Assembly: GCF_005116655.2 (NCBI RefSeq)
Contig: NZ_CP050698.1
Location: forward strand, 2,448,501-2,512,500
Direction: 5' to 3'
DNA from: Desulfosediminicola flagellatus
GTDB lineage: Bacteria; Desulfobacterota; Desulfobulbia; Desulfobulbales; Desulfocapsaceae
DNA length: 64,000 bases
Positions 35,253-44,268 of the stretch are shown piece by piece. Both the position numbers and the translations under genes were made by a program. The notes under the pieces are model-generated. The model worked only from the letters and a program-made list of their open reading frames with translations. It was not told the DNA's origin and searched no databases. Positions within the stretch are counted from its first letter, which is position 1. The number at the start of each line of letters is the position of its first letter.

Positions 35253-36179
35253 TTATTGAAATTGAAGCTGTGATTTTTGATAATCCATTATTGATTTCGC
35301 ACCAAGGGGTAGAGTGAGATTATCTGCGAAGTGACCACTAGGGAAACTACCCCATACAGGAATTTGTAAATCACTGGTCAAATCAAGAACCCTTCGCCAT
35401 ATATACTCTGTGTAGCGTATTTTCTCAAGGCTATCCTGCTCGGCTCCCATTCGGAAATCTCCAAGGACGATACCATTTACCTTTTTTAATTTTCCTGTCA
35501 GGTGAAGTTGCGTCAGCATTCTGTCAATCTTATAGATAGGTTCCCCAATATCCTCCAGTAGAAGAATGGCTCCATCCCAATCGACATCCGCTGGTGTTCC
35601 CAGGGTTGTCATCAACGTACTGAGGTTGCCACCTAGAAGTGTTCCTGTGGCACTCGTATCACCTTTCAAAATTTCAATTTTTGAATATGAGACACCTTTT
35701 CTCCAATTACCTTTAAGGCACTCGTAGAATCTCTCCAAAGCGATGTTTGAGCAGTCGCAAAGCGATGTCACAACAGGCCCATGAAAACTTACCATGCCTG
35801 TCCTACTTGCTATCTGATTCAGTAGCACACTTATATCAGAGAAGCCGATAAACATTTTAGGGTGTTGTCTGAAAAGATCGAAGTTCATTTTGTCAAGGAG
35901 CCGTATACAGCCATAGCCTCCTCTCATTGCCATTACTGCGTCAATCTCTGGATCGACGAGCATTTTATGAATTTCCTCTGCCCGATTATCATCAGTGTCA
36001 GCAAGATATCCTTGGCCGGGCCACATTTGACGCGGAAAACGTGGTTCAAATCCCATGTCGTGAAGGATGTTAAGTCCTTGTTCAAATCGAGCTTTATCTG
36101 TGATTTGTCCGGCCGGGGCGACAATTCCTATAACCGACCCCTTTTTTAACGGTGTCGGGATGATGCTGGAGGGTTTCAT
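35253..36179 (-). CDS. ldcA: LD-carboxypeptidase (peptidase S66)
   Basis: A 308-residue S66-family serine peptidase that removes the terminal D-Ala from cytoplasmic tetrapeptide muropeptides during wall recycling. The nucleophile Ser is in FIGFSDISVL, preceded by AMRGGYGCIRLL; the later EDIGEPIYKIDRML supplies the Glu and PSGHFADN the His of the Ser-Glu-His triad. There is no signal peptide, which fits a cytoplasmic recycling enzyme. Its start overlaps the coaX stop (ATGA), so the two are translationally coupled; this looks like a chance pairing rather than a pathway. Confidence 0.92.
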   Translation of the reverse strand: MKPSSIIPTPLKKGSVIGIVAPAGQITDKARFEQGLNILHDMGFEPRFPRQMWPGQGYLADTDDNRAEEIHKMLVDPEIDAVMAMRGGYGCIRLLDKMNFDLFRQHPKMFIGFSDISVLLNQIASRTGMVSFHGPVVTSLCDCSNIALERFYECLKGNWRKGVSYSKIEILKGDTSATGTLLGGNLSTLMTTLGTPADVDWDGAILLLEDIGEPIYKIDRMLTQLHLTGKLKKVNGIVLGDFRMGAEQDSLEKIRYTEYIWRRVLDLTSDLQIPVWGSFPSGHFADNLTLPLGAKSIMDYQKSQLQFQ

Positions 36180-36976
36180 GAAGATACTTTTTCGTTATAA
36201 ATAATTTTAAGACCTTTAAGAGTAAGTAGCGGGTCAATAGTGTCAATTACAGAGGCGTAGGGAGAGATCAATGATGCCATTCCACCTGTAGCGATAACGT
36301 GCAACTCGGTACCTTCAGCAATATGCATTTCTTTCTTTATCCCGGCTATCATGCCGTCGAGCATTGCGCCATAACCGTAAAGTATTCCGCTCTTCATTGC
36401 TTCAATAGTCGATTTCCCAATTATATTTTTCGGCCCTTTTGAGACATCAATGTGAGGAAGTTTTGCTGTCTTGCTTGAAAGTGCTTCAAGTGATACCGCT
36501 ACTCCAGGTAAAATTGCACCACCAAGATATTCGCATTGGGCCGTCACGCAATCGAAGGTAATGGCCGTGCCGAAATCGACAACAACCAGGTTACAGGGAT
36601 ATTCTTTGTATGCTGCGATAGCATTAACCAGTCTGTCGGCACCAATTTCTGCCGGGTTGGGCAGCTGTATATCTATCATGTCTGATACATTGACATTTGA
36701 GACTACCAGTATCGGCACGGTGAGATGGCCAAAAAGATGGTTTTGAAAACACGCATGCCAGGCTGCTTCAAGCGTCGGCACGACACTTGCGAGTACCACT
36801 CCGTGAATTTCTTCAGTATTGATTTTCTCCATCGCAAAGAGAGTATGATATTGAATGGCAAGCTCGTCTGCTGTCATTTTTCTGTCAGATTTAAGTCTCC
36901 ATTTACCGATGAGATCATCACCGGAATATAGACCCGTAACAGTGTGTGAATTACCGACATCAATAACAAATAGCAT
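36176..36976 (-). CDS. coaX: Type III pantothenate kinase
   Basis: CoaX phosphorylates pantothenate in the first step of CoA synthesis, without the feedback inhibition seen in CoaA. The 266-residue protein has the ASKHA-fold phosphate motif FVIDVGNSHTVTGLY at the N-terminus, GADRLVNAIAAY (metal and substrate contacts) and VVVDFGTAITFDCV, then GGAILPGV and the adenosine motif VIATGGMASL. The ATG at 36976 follows GGAA; the preceding TTG is not needed. With panC (2.6 kb) it gives the window two CoA-pathway genes, but they are not linked. Confidence 0.95.
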   Translation of the reverse strand: MLFVIDVGNSHTVTGLYSGDDLIGKWRLKSDRKMTADELAIQYHTLFAMEKINTEEIHGVVLASVVPTLEAAWHACFQNHLFGHLTVPILVVSNVNVSDMIDIQLPNPAEIGADRLVNAIAAYKEYPCNLVVVDFGTAITFDCVTAQCEYLGGAILPGVAVSLEALSSKTAKLPHIDVSKGPKNIIGKSTIEAMKSGILYGYGAMLDGMIAGIKKEMHIAEGTELHVIATGGMASLISPYASVIDTIDPLLTLKGLKIIYNEKVSS

Positions 36977-37109
36977 CAATTTATTCCTTGGTTGAATGTC
37001 TTAATTTGAATTGTCTTTTTTTAAATATCCCTGCTAGAATATTCGAACATACGAAAAAATAAAAGCAGCTTACAGTAACATTGAGTCAGACTACTTTATC
37101 AAGGGCCTT

Positions 37110-37603
37110 ATGATGAGCACAGTTTCAAAAGAACTGAATGTGAATACAGATACCCAGAAGAGCAGATATTTGTTTTTTTCATCTCGCCAGTGAAGATTAT
37201 GCGTTTGAGATGTTTTTATGTTACAGAAATCATCGGCATAGTGAAAAATACCGATGTACCGGAAACGCCACCATATGTAAAGGGGGTAAAAAACCTTATA
37301 GGGCATGTAATACCAGCAATGGATGTCCGGTTACTATTCAATCTTGAAGGATGAACGTACGATGACCGAACATGTATTATCGTTGTAAGGGTAGATACAA
37401 CTGCAATAGGCCCCGTAGTAGACAAGGTAAATGAAGTTACTGAAATTCCTGAGAACAGGGTTAAACAGATAAGCTATCAGGATTCATCAGATACGAATCG
37501 TTTTATTCGTGGAGTAGGGAAACTCGAAACCGGTGTAAAAATAGTCCTTAATTTGAAAAATCTTCTTTATGATGAAGAAATGTTATTAGTAGAGGAGGAA
37601 TAA
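37110..37603 (+). pseudogene. Decayed cheW-like gene
   Basis: Read in three frames, the segment gives a clear CheW-type chemotaxis coupling protein. It starts at an ATG pair at 37110 and reads to a TGA at 37191. Similarity then continues one base along (EDYAFEM), and again in the third frame from about 37220 (VTEIIGIVKNTDVPETPPYVKGV). An in-frame TGA lies at 37352-37354, before TYDDRTCIIVV, and the frame ends at 37603 after a recognisable KIVLNLKNLL-type end. Both frame shifts fit one extra T in T-runs (37173-37179 and about 37213-37217): removing one T restores YLFFHLASEDYAFEM and FYVTEIIG. So the gene is broken by two indels and a stop. No other chemotaxis gene is in the window. Confidence 0.85.
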
Positions 37604-37609
37604 TACATA

Positions 37610-37939
37610 ATGCCCATGACTGATGAACCACTTCTGGTGAGTACGACTTTTGAACGACAGGAGCACGCGGAAGATGTCGCCCGCGCTTTATTAAATAAAC
37701 GGATCATCGCATGTGCTCAGGTGCACGGCCCCGTTAAAAGTATGTATTGGTGGAAAAATGAAATCCAGGAGTCGGTGGAGTTCTTGCTGACACTAAAGAC
37801 TCTGGATTCCTTGTATCCAGAAGTCGAAAGCACAATACTTGAGGAACACCCGTACGATCTGCCTGAGATTATTGCTGAACCACTTGTCCGCATAAGCTCT
37901 GATTACCTCAATTGGATGAAAGGAGAAATGGAGCGATGA
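37610..37939 (+). CDS. cutA: CutA-family divalent-cation tolerance protein
   Basis: A 109-residue member of the CutA1 family, small trimeric ferredoxin-like proteins found in all kingdoms. It is called divalent-cation tolerance after E. coli, but the molecular role is unclear. Marks are VSTTFERQEHAEDVARALLNKRIIACAQV and SMYWWKNEIQES, and the C-terminal HPYDLPEIIAEP. GGAGG lies upstream at about 37594; either of two close ATG codons could be used. Its stop overlaps the start of the next gene (ATGA). Confidence 0.93.
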   Translation: MPMTDEPLLVSTTFERQEHAEDVARALLNKRIIACAQVHGPVKSMYWWKNEIQESVEFLLTLKTLDSLYPEVESTILEEHPYDLPEIIAEPLVRISSDYLNWMKGEMER

Positions 37940-38142
37940 GTGAAGGAAGTACTAAAAAAGGATACCGCAAAAGACGTCTTGGTGAGTATCGATGTCATTG
38001 CTGTAATGAAAAACAGGAGTTTTGCTGGAGCTGTCCTTGTGGATTCCAGATTTGTAAAGAGTGTTTTGAAGAAAATAAATGGGGTATCAGCAATGGTCCT
38101 ACCTGGATTTGCCCGGATTGCGAACGCATCAGAATGATGTGA
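37936..38142 (+). CDS. Small Cys-rich zinc-binding protein
   Basis: A 68-residue protein with basic N-terminus and 10 Cys residues in pairs: CHCC, CWSCPCGFQIC, C and CPDC. The arrangement suggests one or two zinc sites, as in small zinc-ribbon or RING-like proteins. The ATG at 37936 overlaps the cutA stop (ATGA), so it is translated together with CutA. I do not recognise the family and infer no function; coupling to cutA hints at a metal-related role, but that is a guess. Confidence 0.65.
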   Translation: MSEGSTKKGYRKRRLGEYRCHCCNEKQEFCWSCPCGFQICKECFEENKWGISNGPTWICPDCERIRMM

Positions 38143-38361
38143 TCCTCCACATGTTTGATAGATTTCCATCTTTCTAAAAAAAATATTTTTATCTATTATT
38201 CCAAGCATATCAGCTCTCAAGCTGTGTTTATAACCGTTTGAGAGGAACCTTTGGTTCTTTTTGTCTTTAAAGATAGATTGAGCCCATGCATGTCTGTTGC
38301 CAATTGATACCAAATACAATAGTATGTGCTGAATAATTTCTAAGTTGAACCTCTTTGCCTT

Positions 38362-40212
38362 ATGCTGAATATGAACGCATCCACACACAATTACGACGAA
38401 AGTAAGATCAAAACACTCAGTTCGTTGGAGCATATCCGAAAACGCCCCGGTATGTATATCGGCAGATTGGGAGATGGCTCGAACCAGCACGACGGTATTT
38501 ACATTCTATTGAAAGAGGTGGTTGATAATTCCGTAGATGAATTCATCATGGGAGCAGGGAAACGTGTTGATGTCACCATCGAAGATAACGGAATTGCCAA
38601 GGTCCGTGATTACGGCCGTGGCATACCACTAGGCAAAATTGTCGACTGTGTTTCAGTTATTAACACAGGTGCGAAATACAATACTGATGTGTTTCAATTT
38701 TCGGTAGGACTAAACGGTGTAGGCACAAAGGCGGTTAACGCTCTTTCCACGTTTTTCCGTGTCACGGCATATCGTGATGGCAAGTTTGCTTCTGCTGAAT
38801 TCGCAAATGGCGAGCTTCAGAAGCAGGAAGAAGGCGACACCACAGAGAAGAATGGAACATATATCGAGTTCCTGCCGGACCGTAACATGTTTCCTGATTT
38901 TCAATACGATCCGAAATTCATTGAAAGCCGCATGTGGCGTTACGCATACCTTAATGCGGGCTTAAAGCTGTATCTGAACAAACAATTGTATTTTTCCTCT
39001 AACGGCCTGCTCGATCTGCTCGACAAGGAACTCGACGGGGAAAATATCTACCACCCTATTTATTATAAAGATTCTACCTGTGAATTCGCTTTTTCTCACA
39101 TAGATTCCTATGGTGAAAACTATTACACTTTTGTTAACGGAACCTATACAAGTGAAGGTGGTACACACCTATCTGCTTTTCGTGAAGGCATCCTGAAGGG
39201 CATAAATGAATTCTCGGGGAAAAAATTTATAAATACCGACGTTAGAGACGGTATCGTCGGTACTCTTGCAATAAAAGTAAAAGAGCCCGTTTTTGAGTCT
39301 CAAACTAAAAACAAACTCGGTAATACAGAAGTTCGATCCTGGATTGTCAATAAAGTGCGTGATGCCGTTTCGAGTGCACTATACAAAAACTCAGAAACAG
39401 CAGAAATGCTGATCGAGAAAATCCAGAGAAACGAAAAAGTCCGAAAAGAACTCCAGTCTGTAAGGAAAGAGGCTCGTGCCAAAGCACGGAAGGTGGCTTT
39501 TAAGATTCCGAACCTGAAAGATTGTAAATATCACCCAGCCAAAGGTAAACCATCGCCTGAAGGTCGGGAAAATATGATCTTTATTACTGAGGGACAATCT
39601 GCAGCAGGCTCTATCGTTTCATCACGCGATCCTTTGACCCAAGCGGTTTTCTCTCTTAAGGGAAAACCAATGAATGTTCTTGGGCAAAAGCTGGCTCTTC
39701 TCTATAAAAATGAGGAAATGTATTCCCTTATGCGGGCACTGGATATTGAGGATTCAATCTCAACTCTCAGGTTCGACAAAGTCATTTTAGCCACTGATGC
39801 GGATGTCGATGGTTTACATATCCGCAACTTGCTTCTAACATTTTTTCTTCACTATTTTGAACCTTTAGTTAAGCTTGGGCATATTTACATTCTTGAAACC
39901 CCGATCTTTCGAGTTCGGAATAAACAGGAAACTGTTTATTGTTATTCTGAAAAAGAAAAAATATCTGCGACAAAAAAGCTTGAGGGCAGGGGAAAGCGAA
40001 AGGTCAATGTTGAAACAACCCGGTTCAAAGGGCTTGGTGAAATATCGCCAAAAGAGTTCAAACAATTCATTGCTGATGATATTCGGCTCAGAAGTGTCAC
40101 ACTAGATTCATTGAGTGAGGTCGCAAAAGTACTGTCCTTTTACATGGGTAAAAACACACCTGAGCGAAAAAAATATATCATGGAAAATCTTGTAGCTATT
40201 GAGCAAATCTAA
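38362..40212 (+). CDS. parE: Type IIA topoisomerase B subunit (ParE-like)
   Basis: A 616-residue ATPase subunit of topoisomerase IV or a gyrase-like enzyme. The GHKL ATPase has VVDNSVDE (N-box, about 51-58), DYGRGIP (G1 box) and NGVGTKAVNAL (G2). The Toprim domain has ITEGQSAAGSI and DADVDGLHIRNLLL, with TRFKGLGEIS near the C-terminus. The pair with the A subunit 184 bp downstream resembles the ParE/ParC pairs of Bacteroidota and other non-proteobacterial lineages more than E. coli ParE. Whether a separate gyrBA exists cannot be seen here. Two ATG codons (38362 and 38371) are possible. Confidence 0.9.
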   Translation: MLNMNASTHNYDESKIKTLSSLEHIRKRPGMYIGRLGDGSNQHDGIYILLKEVVDNSVDEFIMGAGKRVDVTIEDNGIAKVRDYGRGIPLGKIVDCVSVINTGAKYNTDVFQFSVGLNGVGTKAVNALSTFFRVTAYRDGKFASAEFANGELQKQEEGDTTEKNGTYIEFLPDRNMFPDFQYDPKFIESRMWRYAYLNAGLKLYLNKQLYFSSNGLLDLLDKELDGENIYHPIYYKDSTCEFAFSHIDSYGENYYTFVNGTYTSEGGTHLSAFREGILKGINEFSGKKFINTDVRDGIVGTLAIKVKEPVFESQTKNKLGNTEVRSWIVNKVRDAVSSALYKNSETAEMLIEKIQRNEKVRKELQSVRKEARAKARKVAFKIPNLKDCKYHPAKGKPSPEGRENMIFITEGQSAAGSIVSSRDPLTQAVFSLKGKPMNVLGQKLALLYKNEEMYSLMRALDIEDSISTLRFDKVILATDADVDGLHIRNLLLTFFLHYFEPLVKLGHIYILETPIFRVRNKQETVYCYSEKEKISATKKLEGRGKRKVNVETTRFKGLGEISPKEFKQFIADDIRLRSVTLDSLSEVAKVLSFYMGKNTPERKKYIMENLVAIEQI

Positions 40213-40242
40213 GGTAATACCTTAACCATCTATCGGGGAGAT

Positions 40243-40369
40243 TGTCCGAGAATCATAGTTCTTGTCAAAATCGAGAATTTTTATAAAAATACAAACAGCA
40301 TATGTATGATCTTGCGAGCAGTATTTTTTTGAATGTTGAAGAGTTTGAGAAGTGGGCTATTCTCGGACA
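40243..40369. repeat. Inverted repeat in the parE-parC spacer
   Basis: TGTCCGAGAAT (40243-40253) is repeated in reverse as ATTCTCGGACA (40359-40369), about 105 bp apart. The flanks also match partly (GGGGAGAT.. versus AGGAGGC.. on the other strand). The right arm can also form its own small stem with GGCT/AGCC. It could be the remnant of a small inserted element, or a structured leader for parC. No coding is seen between the arms. Confidence 0.5.
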
Positions 40370-40396
40370 GCCTCCTAGTCTCTCATGAAATAAGGT

Positions 40397-42478
40397 ATGT
40401 CGAGCCACTGCATGGAACCATCACCTGGAAAACTACATAAGCTTTTTGACGAAAATTTTCTCGAATACACTTCCTATGTAATCAGGGAGCGTGCTATTCC
40501 GGCTATCGAAGACGGTTTGAAGCCCGTCCAGCGCCGTATCCTTCAGACGCTTTTCAATATGGAAGATGGCCGTTACCACAAGGTGGCAAATCTTGTAGGT
40601 GAGACCATGAAGCTTCACCCGCATGGTGACCAGTCCATCTTTGCTGCTCTGGTCAATCTCGCCAATAAAGGCTATCTCATAGATAGGCAAGGGAATTTTG
40701 GCAATATATTCACAGGAGACCAGGCCTCTGCGGCCAGATATATCGAATGTAGACTGTCTCCGCTTGCAAAAGAGGTACTGTTTAACAAGGATTTAACAGA
40801 ATTTGTTGATTCCTATGATGGGCGAATGAAGGAACCCGTTACCCTTCCAGCAAAAATCCCCTTGTTACTTCTCCAGGGAGCTGAGGGAATTGCCGTGGGC
40901 ATGGCCACCAAAATCATGCCACACAATTTTTGTGAACTCCTTGAGGCCCAAAAATCAATTTTGCGCGGAGAAGAATTCACGATCTACCCTGATTTCCCCC
41001 AGTATGGTTTTGTAGACGTATCAAACTATGAAGATGGTAATGGTAAGATTCGTTGTCGGGCACGGATAGAAGAGAAAAATGACAAAACTATAACGATTAA
41101 AGAGATTCCATATACGACGACCACCCAATCGCTGATAGAGTCTGTGGAAAAAGCTGCCAAGGCAGGCAAAATTAAAATCATATCAATAAGCGATTACACC
41201 GCAGAACATGTCGAGATCGAGGTAAAACTTGCTCGAGGAATCCACGCCTCAGATACGATTAAAGCATTGTATGCTTTTACGGACTGTGAAGTTCCTATAT
41301 CTCCCAACCTCACATTGATAAATGGCAATCATCCTGAGACAGTTTCCGTTTCCGATGTCTTGAGATACAACACTGAAAAGTTGGTAGTCGATCTTACGCG
41401 CGAGCTTGAAATTGATCTTGGACGCCTTAAAGACAAGCTTCATGCGCGTATGCTTGAACAGATTTTTATTGAAGAGCGACTATATAAAAATATCGAAGAA
41501 AAGACCACATACAAAGATATCATAGAAACTGTCGATGTTTCTCTTCTGCCATATTCCGAAGAGTTAATCAGGCCTGTCGCTCTTGAAGATATTGAACGTT
41601 TACTGGAAATTAAAATTAAACGTATTTCAAGATTTGATATCGAAAAGCAGCAAAAAGAGATTAGAGCGATTAATAAAGATATCAAGGTGATTGAAAAATC
41701 ACTTAAAGATATGATCGGGTATACAGTCAGTTACCTAGATGATTTGCTTACCAAATACGGGCCTTCCTTCCCTAGAAAGACTGAATTACATGAATTTACT
41801 GAAGTGAGTGTCAGGAAGGCTGCATTCAGTAATCTCACAGTATGCTATGACAGGGAGACTGGATTTCTTGGTCATCAGATAAAGACCGAGCATGAGGAAG
41901 GCGAGCCTGAACCAATCAACTGCTCTGAATATGATCGTCTTTTTCTTCTCTATGCCAGCGGTATTTATAAAATTATTCCGGTTACGGAAAAACTTTTTGT
42001 CGGGCATGATATTGAATGGATTGGAAAGGTAAGTAAGAATTTGATTTTCAATCTGGTTTACAGGGATGGAAAAGAAAATCTGGTTTATGTCAAACGCTTC
42101 AAAATGCCTTCCTTTATTATGGAAAAAGAATACACTCTTTTTCCAGCACATAAACGATCCAAGATATTACTATTCATACTCGGTAAGGATAAGTATGCCA
42201 GAGTAAATCTCATGCCGTCCGCCCGTGCCCGAACAAATGTTGTAGATATTGATTTTGAGGAGTACCTCATCAAGGGTGCAGCTGCTAAAGGGAAACGGGT
42301 ATCCAACCGACTTGTTCGCCGTGTCTATGAAACTACGGAAAAGATGCAGGCCGAAAAAAAGAAAAACCACGTGCTACCTGGAATCATACCCGACACCACT
42401 CCGACTGATACATCCGAGACCTCTTTGCCTGATGAATTTCAAAAAAATAAGATTGAGAACAGTAACGAAGAAGAGTAG
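40397..42478 (+). CDS. parC: Type IIA topoisomerase A subunit (ParC-like)
   Basis: The 693-residue DNA-cleaving subunit. The N-terminal winged-helix region has VQRRILQTLFNM, HPHGD and the active-site Tyr in AARYIECRLSP (usually AARYTE). The tower and coiled-coil regions follow (LLEIKIKRISRFDIEKQQKEI...), and the C-terminal 170 residues form a degenerate version of the beta-strand DNA-wrapping domain without a GyrA box. This fits topoisomerase IV rather than gyrase. It follows parE and ends before a strong terminator, so the two probably form a two-gene operon. Confidence 0.9.
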   Translation: MSSHCMEPSPGKLHKLFDENFLEYTSYVIRERAIPAIEDGLKPVQRRILQTLFNMEDGRYHKVANLVGETMKLHPHGDQSIFAALVNLANKGYLIDRQGNFGNIFTGDQASAARYIECRLSPLAKEVLFNKDLTEFVDSYDGRMKEPVTLPAKIPLLLLQGAEGIAVGMATKIMPHNFCELLEAQKSILRGEEFTIYPDFPQYGFVDVSNYEDGNGKIRCRARIEEKNDKTITIKEIPYTTTTQSLIESVEKAAKAGKIKIISISDYTAEHVEIEVKLARGIHASDTIKALYAFTDCEVPISPNLTLINGNHPETVSVSDVLRYNTEKLVVDLTRELEIDLGRLKDKLHARMLEQIFIEERLYKNIEEKTTYKDIIETVDVSLLPYSEELIRPVALEDIERLLEIKIKRISRFDIEKQQKEIRAINKDIKVIEKSLKDMIGYTVSYLDDLLTKYGPSFPRKTELHEFTEVSVRKAAFSNLTVCYDRETGFLGHQIKTEHEEGEPEPINCSEYDRLFLLYASGIYKIIPVTEKLFVGHDIEWIGKVSKNLIFNLVYRDGKENLVYVKRFKMPSFIMEKEYTLFPAHKRSKILLFILGKDKYARVNLMPSARARTNVVDIDFEEYLIKGAAAKGKRVSNRLVRRVYETTEKMQAEKKKNHVLPGIIPDTTPTDTSETSLPDEFQKNKIENSNEEE

Positions 42479-42556
42479 GGCGGTTGAAGTATAGAGTATA
42501 GCCTCGGTAATGTTAGCAGGTGCTGACTGAATGGCTTAATTGCGTCAGCAAAAATT

Positions 42557-42600
42557 AAAAAAGCGATGTCGTAAATAATTACGACATCGCTTTTTTTTTT
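42557..42600. terminator. Strong bidirectional terminator after parC
   Basis: A perfect 18-bp stem (42557-42574 with 42579-42596) has a 4-nt loop. It starts with an A-run and ends in a run of ten T, so it can end parC and the convergent miaB. Confidence 0.95.
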
Positions 42601-42635
42601 GTGAATCCTTAAGGTACTGTCAGTGCTGTTTTATA

Positions 42636-44003
42636 TCATTCCTGGATCAGTTTTCCTTTTAAGGAATGTTGTCCTGCATGATATATTTCAACACGTATAA
42701 AGTCACCGGGTATAGCGGTAGACTCTTCATTCACATGAACAATGTGGTTCGAAGATGTCCTACCTTTTACGCCTTCGTCGGTAATCGCTTCGATCATAAT
42801 TTCTTTAATCTGACCGACGTACTTGCGATTTTGCTCAAGACTGATTTCATCCTGACGTGCCTGGAATTGTATCAATCTTGTGGTTTTTACATCTTCAGGA
42901 ACTTTATCTTCGAAGTCACTTGAGCGTGTTCCGGGCCTGTCAGAGTACTTAAAAGAAAAAGATCCGTGATAACGAACTCTTTCCAGCATTTCCATCGTGC
43001 CCTGAAAATCTTCGTCAGTTTCACCAGGGAACCCAACTATTATGTCTGTGCTTAAAGCAATATCCGGACAATACGATCGAAGCGTATCTACAAGTTCCAA
43101 ATATTGTTCAACAGAATATTTTCGGTTCATTTTTTTCAAAACTGCATCAGATCCAGCCTGAACAGGAAGATGAAACTGAGGACAAAGATTCGGAATATCC
43201 TTAAAGCACTTCATTAACTCATCAGACAAATCCTTTGGGTTAGACGTAGTAAAACGAAGTCTCGCAACACCAGGAATCTTCGAAACAGCATGAAGTAGAT
43301 CTGAAAAAGTATATGGAAGTCCATTATCTGTTACTATATTTGTCCTGCCGTACGAGTTAACATTTTGACCAAGAAGAGTTATTTCTTTTACGCCACTGGC
43401 AACCACAGCTTTAACTTCGTCGATTATATCACTGACCTTGCGTGATACTTCACGTCCACGTGTGTAAGGGACAACACAATATGCACAGTAGTTGTTACAG
43501 CCCTGCATAATCGTAACAAACTTGCGAAAGGTAGTGGGAACATCACGTTCAGCGCTTGCTTTACTTGAATCTTCCGACTCATTTGGCATGAAACGAGGAA
43601 TAGCGTACTCATCTTCCATGCCTATAGCAATATAGCCGGGAGAGACCCTGGCCTTCTCAAGCAAATCGCCAATATTGTATATATTCTGTGTGCCAACGAC
43701 GAGATCTATATGTGGCATTTTCTCAACAAGTCGTTCTCCTTCCTGTTGAGCAACGCAGCCGGCAACACAGATTTGCATGCCCTTTCGGGATTTTTTTACC
43801 TTTCTAAGCATACCGAGCAGACTCATTACTTTCTGCTCAGCTTTTGCCCGAATCGAACAGGTGTTAAGAATGACAAGATCAGCGTCTTCGATGTCCATGC
43901 TTTCAACATAACCGCTCATCGCAAGGGCTTGAGACATAATCTCGGAGTCACGTTCGTTCATTTGACATCCGAATGTTTTTACAAAAAATGTTCTCTGGAT
44001 CAT
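42636..44003 (-). CDS. miaB: tRNA-2-methylthio-N6-dimethylallyladenosine synthase
   Basis: MiaB adds a methylthio group to i6A37 of tRNA, using two [4Fe-4S] clusters. The 455-residue protein has the three Cys of the UPF0004 domain (first in TFGCQMNERDSE, then NTCSIR and AGCVAQQ), the radical SAM motif CNNYCAYC, and a C-terminal TRAM domain. Its substrate is made by MiaA, whose gene lies at 48 kb on the same strand, and recJ, purB and a DUF4911-like gene come between. No good ribosome site is seen at the ATG. Confidence 0.95.
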   Translation of the reverse strand: MIQRTFFVKTFGCQMNERDSEIMSQALAMSGYVESMDIEDADLVILNTCSIRAKAEQKVMSLLGMLRKVKKSRKGMQICVAGCVAQQEGERLVEKMPHIDLVVGTQNIYNIGDLLEKARVSPGYIAIGMEDEYAIPRFMPNESEDSSKASAERDVPTTFRKFVTIMQGCNNYCAYCVVPYTRGREVSRKVSDIIDEVKAVVASGVKEITLLGQNVNSYGRTNIVTDNGLPYTFSDLLHAVSKIPGVARLRFTTSNPKDLSDELMKCFKDIPNLCPQFHLPVQAGSDAVLKKMNRKYSVEQYLELVDTLRSYCPDIALSTDIIVGFPGETDEDFQGTMEMLERVRYHGSFSFKYSDRPGTRSSDFEDKVPEDVKTTRLIQFQARQDEISLEQNRKYVGQIKEIMIEAITDEGVKGRTSSNHIVHVNEESTAIPGDFIRVEIYHAGQHSLKGKLIQE

Positions 44004-44054
44004 TAACTTCGCAATTTTAGAGATTAAATGGAGATAAAAGGGCAGAAGGGGGCT

Positions 44055-44258
44055 TCATACCAATTTGGGTGCAATTGAAGAGAGCAATCCAAAAAGATCT
44101 TTCCGGGAATCGGCAATGTATCTAACAAGGACGAGGCCTTTTTTCATATCGTAGCTGGAAAGAATTGCCATATTATCGTATCCCTCCAGAATAAATTTCA
44201 AATAATGAAATCTGTCGGGAGCGATACGAAGATATAATTCCTGTGAACAGGTAGTCAT
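44055..44258 (-). CDS. DUF4911-like small protein
   Basis: A 67-residue protein resembling the DUF4911 family by its pattern (ELYLRIAPDRFHYLKFILEGYDNMAIL...), a small alpha/beta fold found beside housekeeping genes in delta-proteobacteria. No residues suggest catalysis. It lies 10 bp after purB on the same strand and so is probably co-transcribed with it. Function unknown. Confidence 0.65.
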   Translation of the reverse strand: MTTCSQELYLRIAPDRFHYLKFILEGYDNMAILSSYDMKKGLVLVRYIADSRKDLFGLLSSIAPKLV

Positions 44259-44268
44259 AATGTCTTAA

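Noticed and set aside
37110..37603. Functional short cheW or novel small gene
   Set aside because: Reading frames are interrupted twice and a TGA follows; no single frame covers the conserved core.
38244..38262. Terminator after the Cys-rich gene
   Set aside because: GAACC-TTT-GGTTC followed by T5 is only a 5-bp stem; too weak to list as a feature.
37903..38490. 195-aa minus-strand reading frame
   Set aside because: It lies opposite cutA, the Cys-rich gene and the start of parE, has no family likeness, and is explained as a shadow of those genes.
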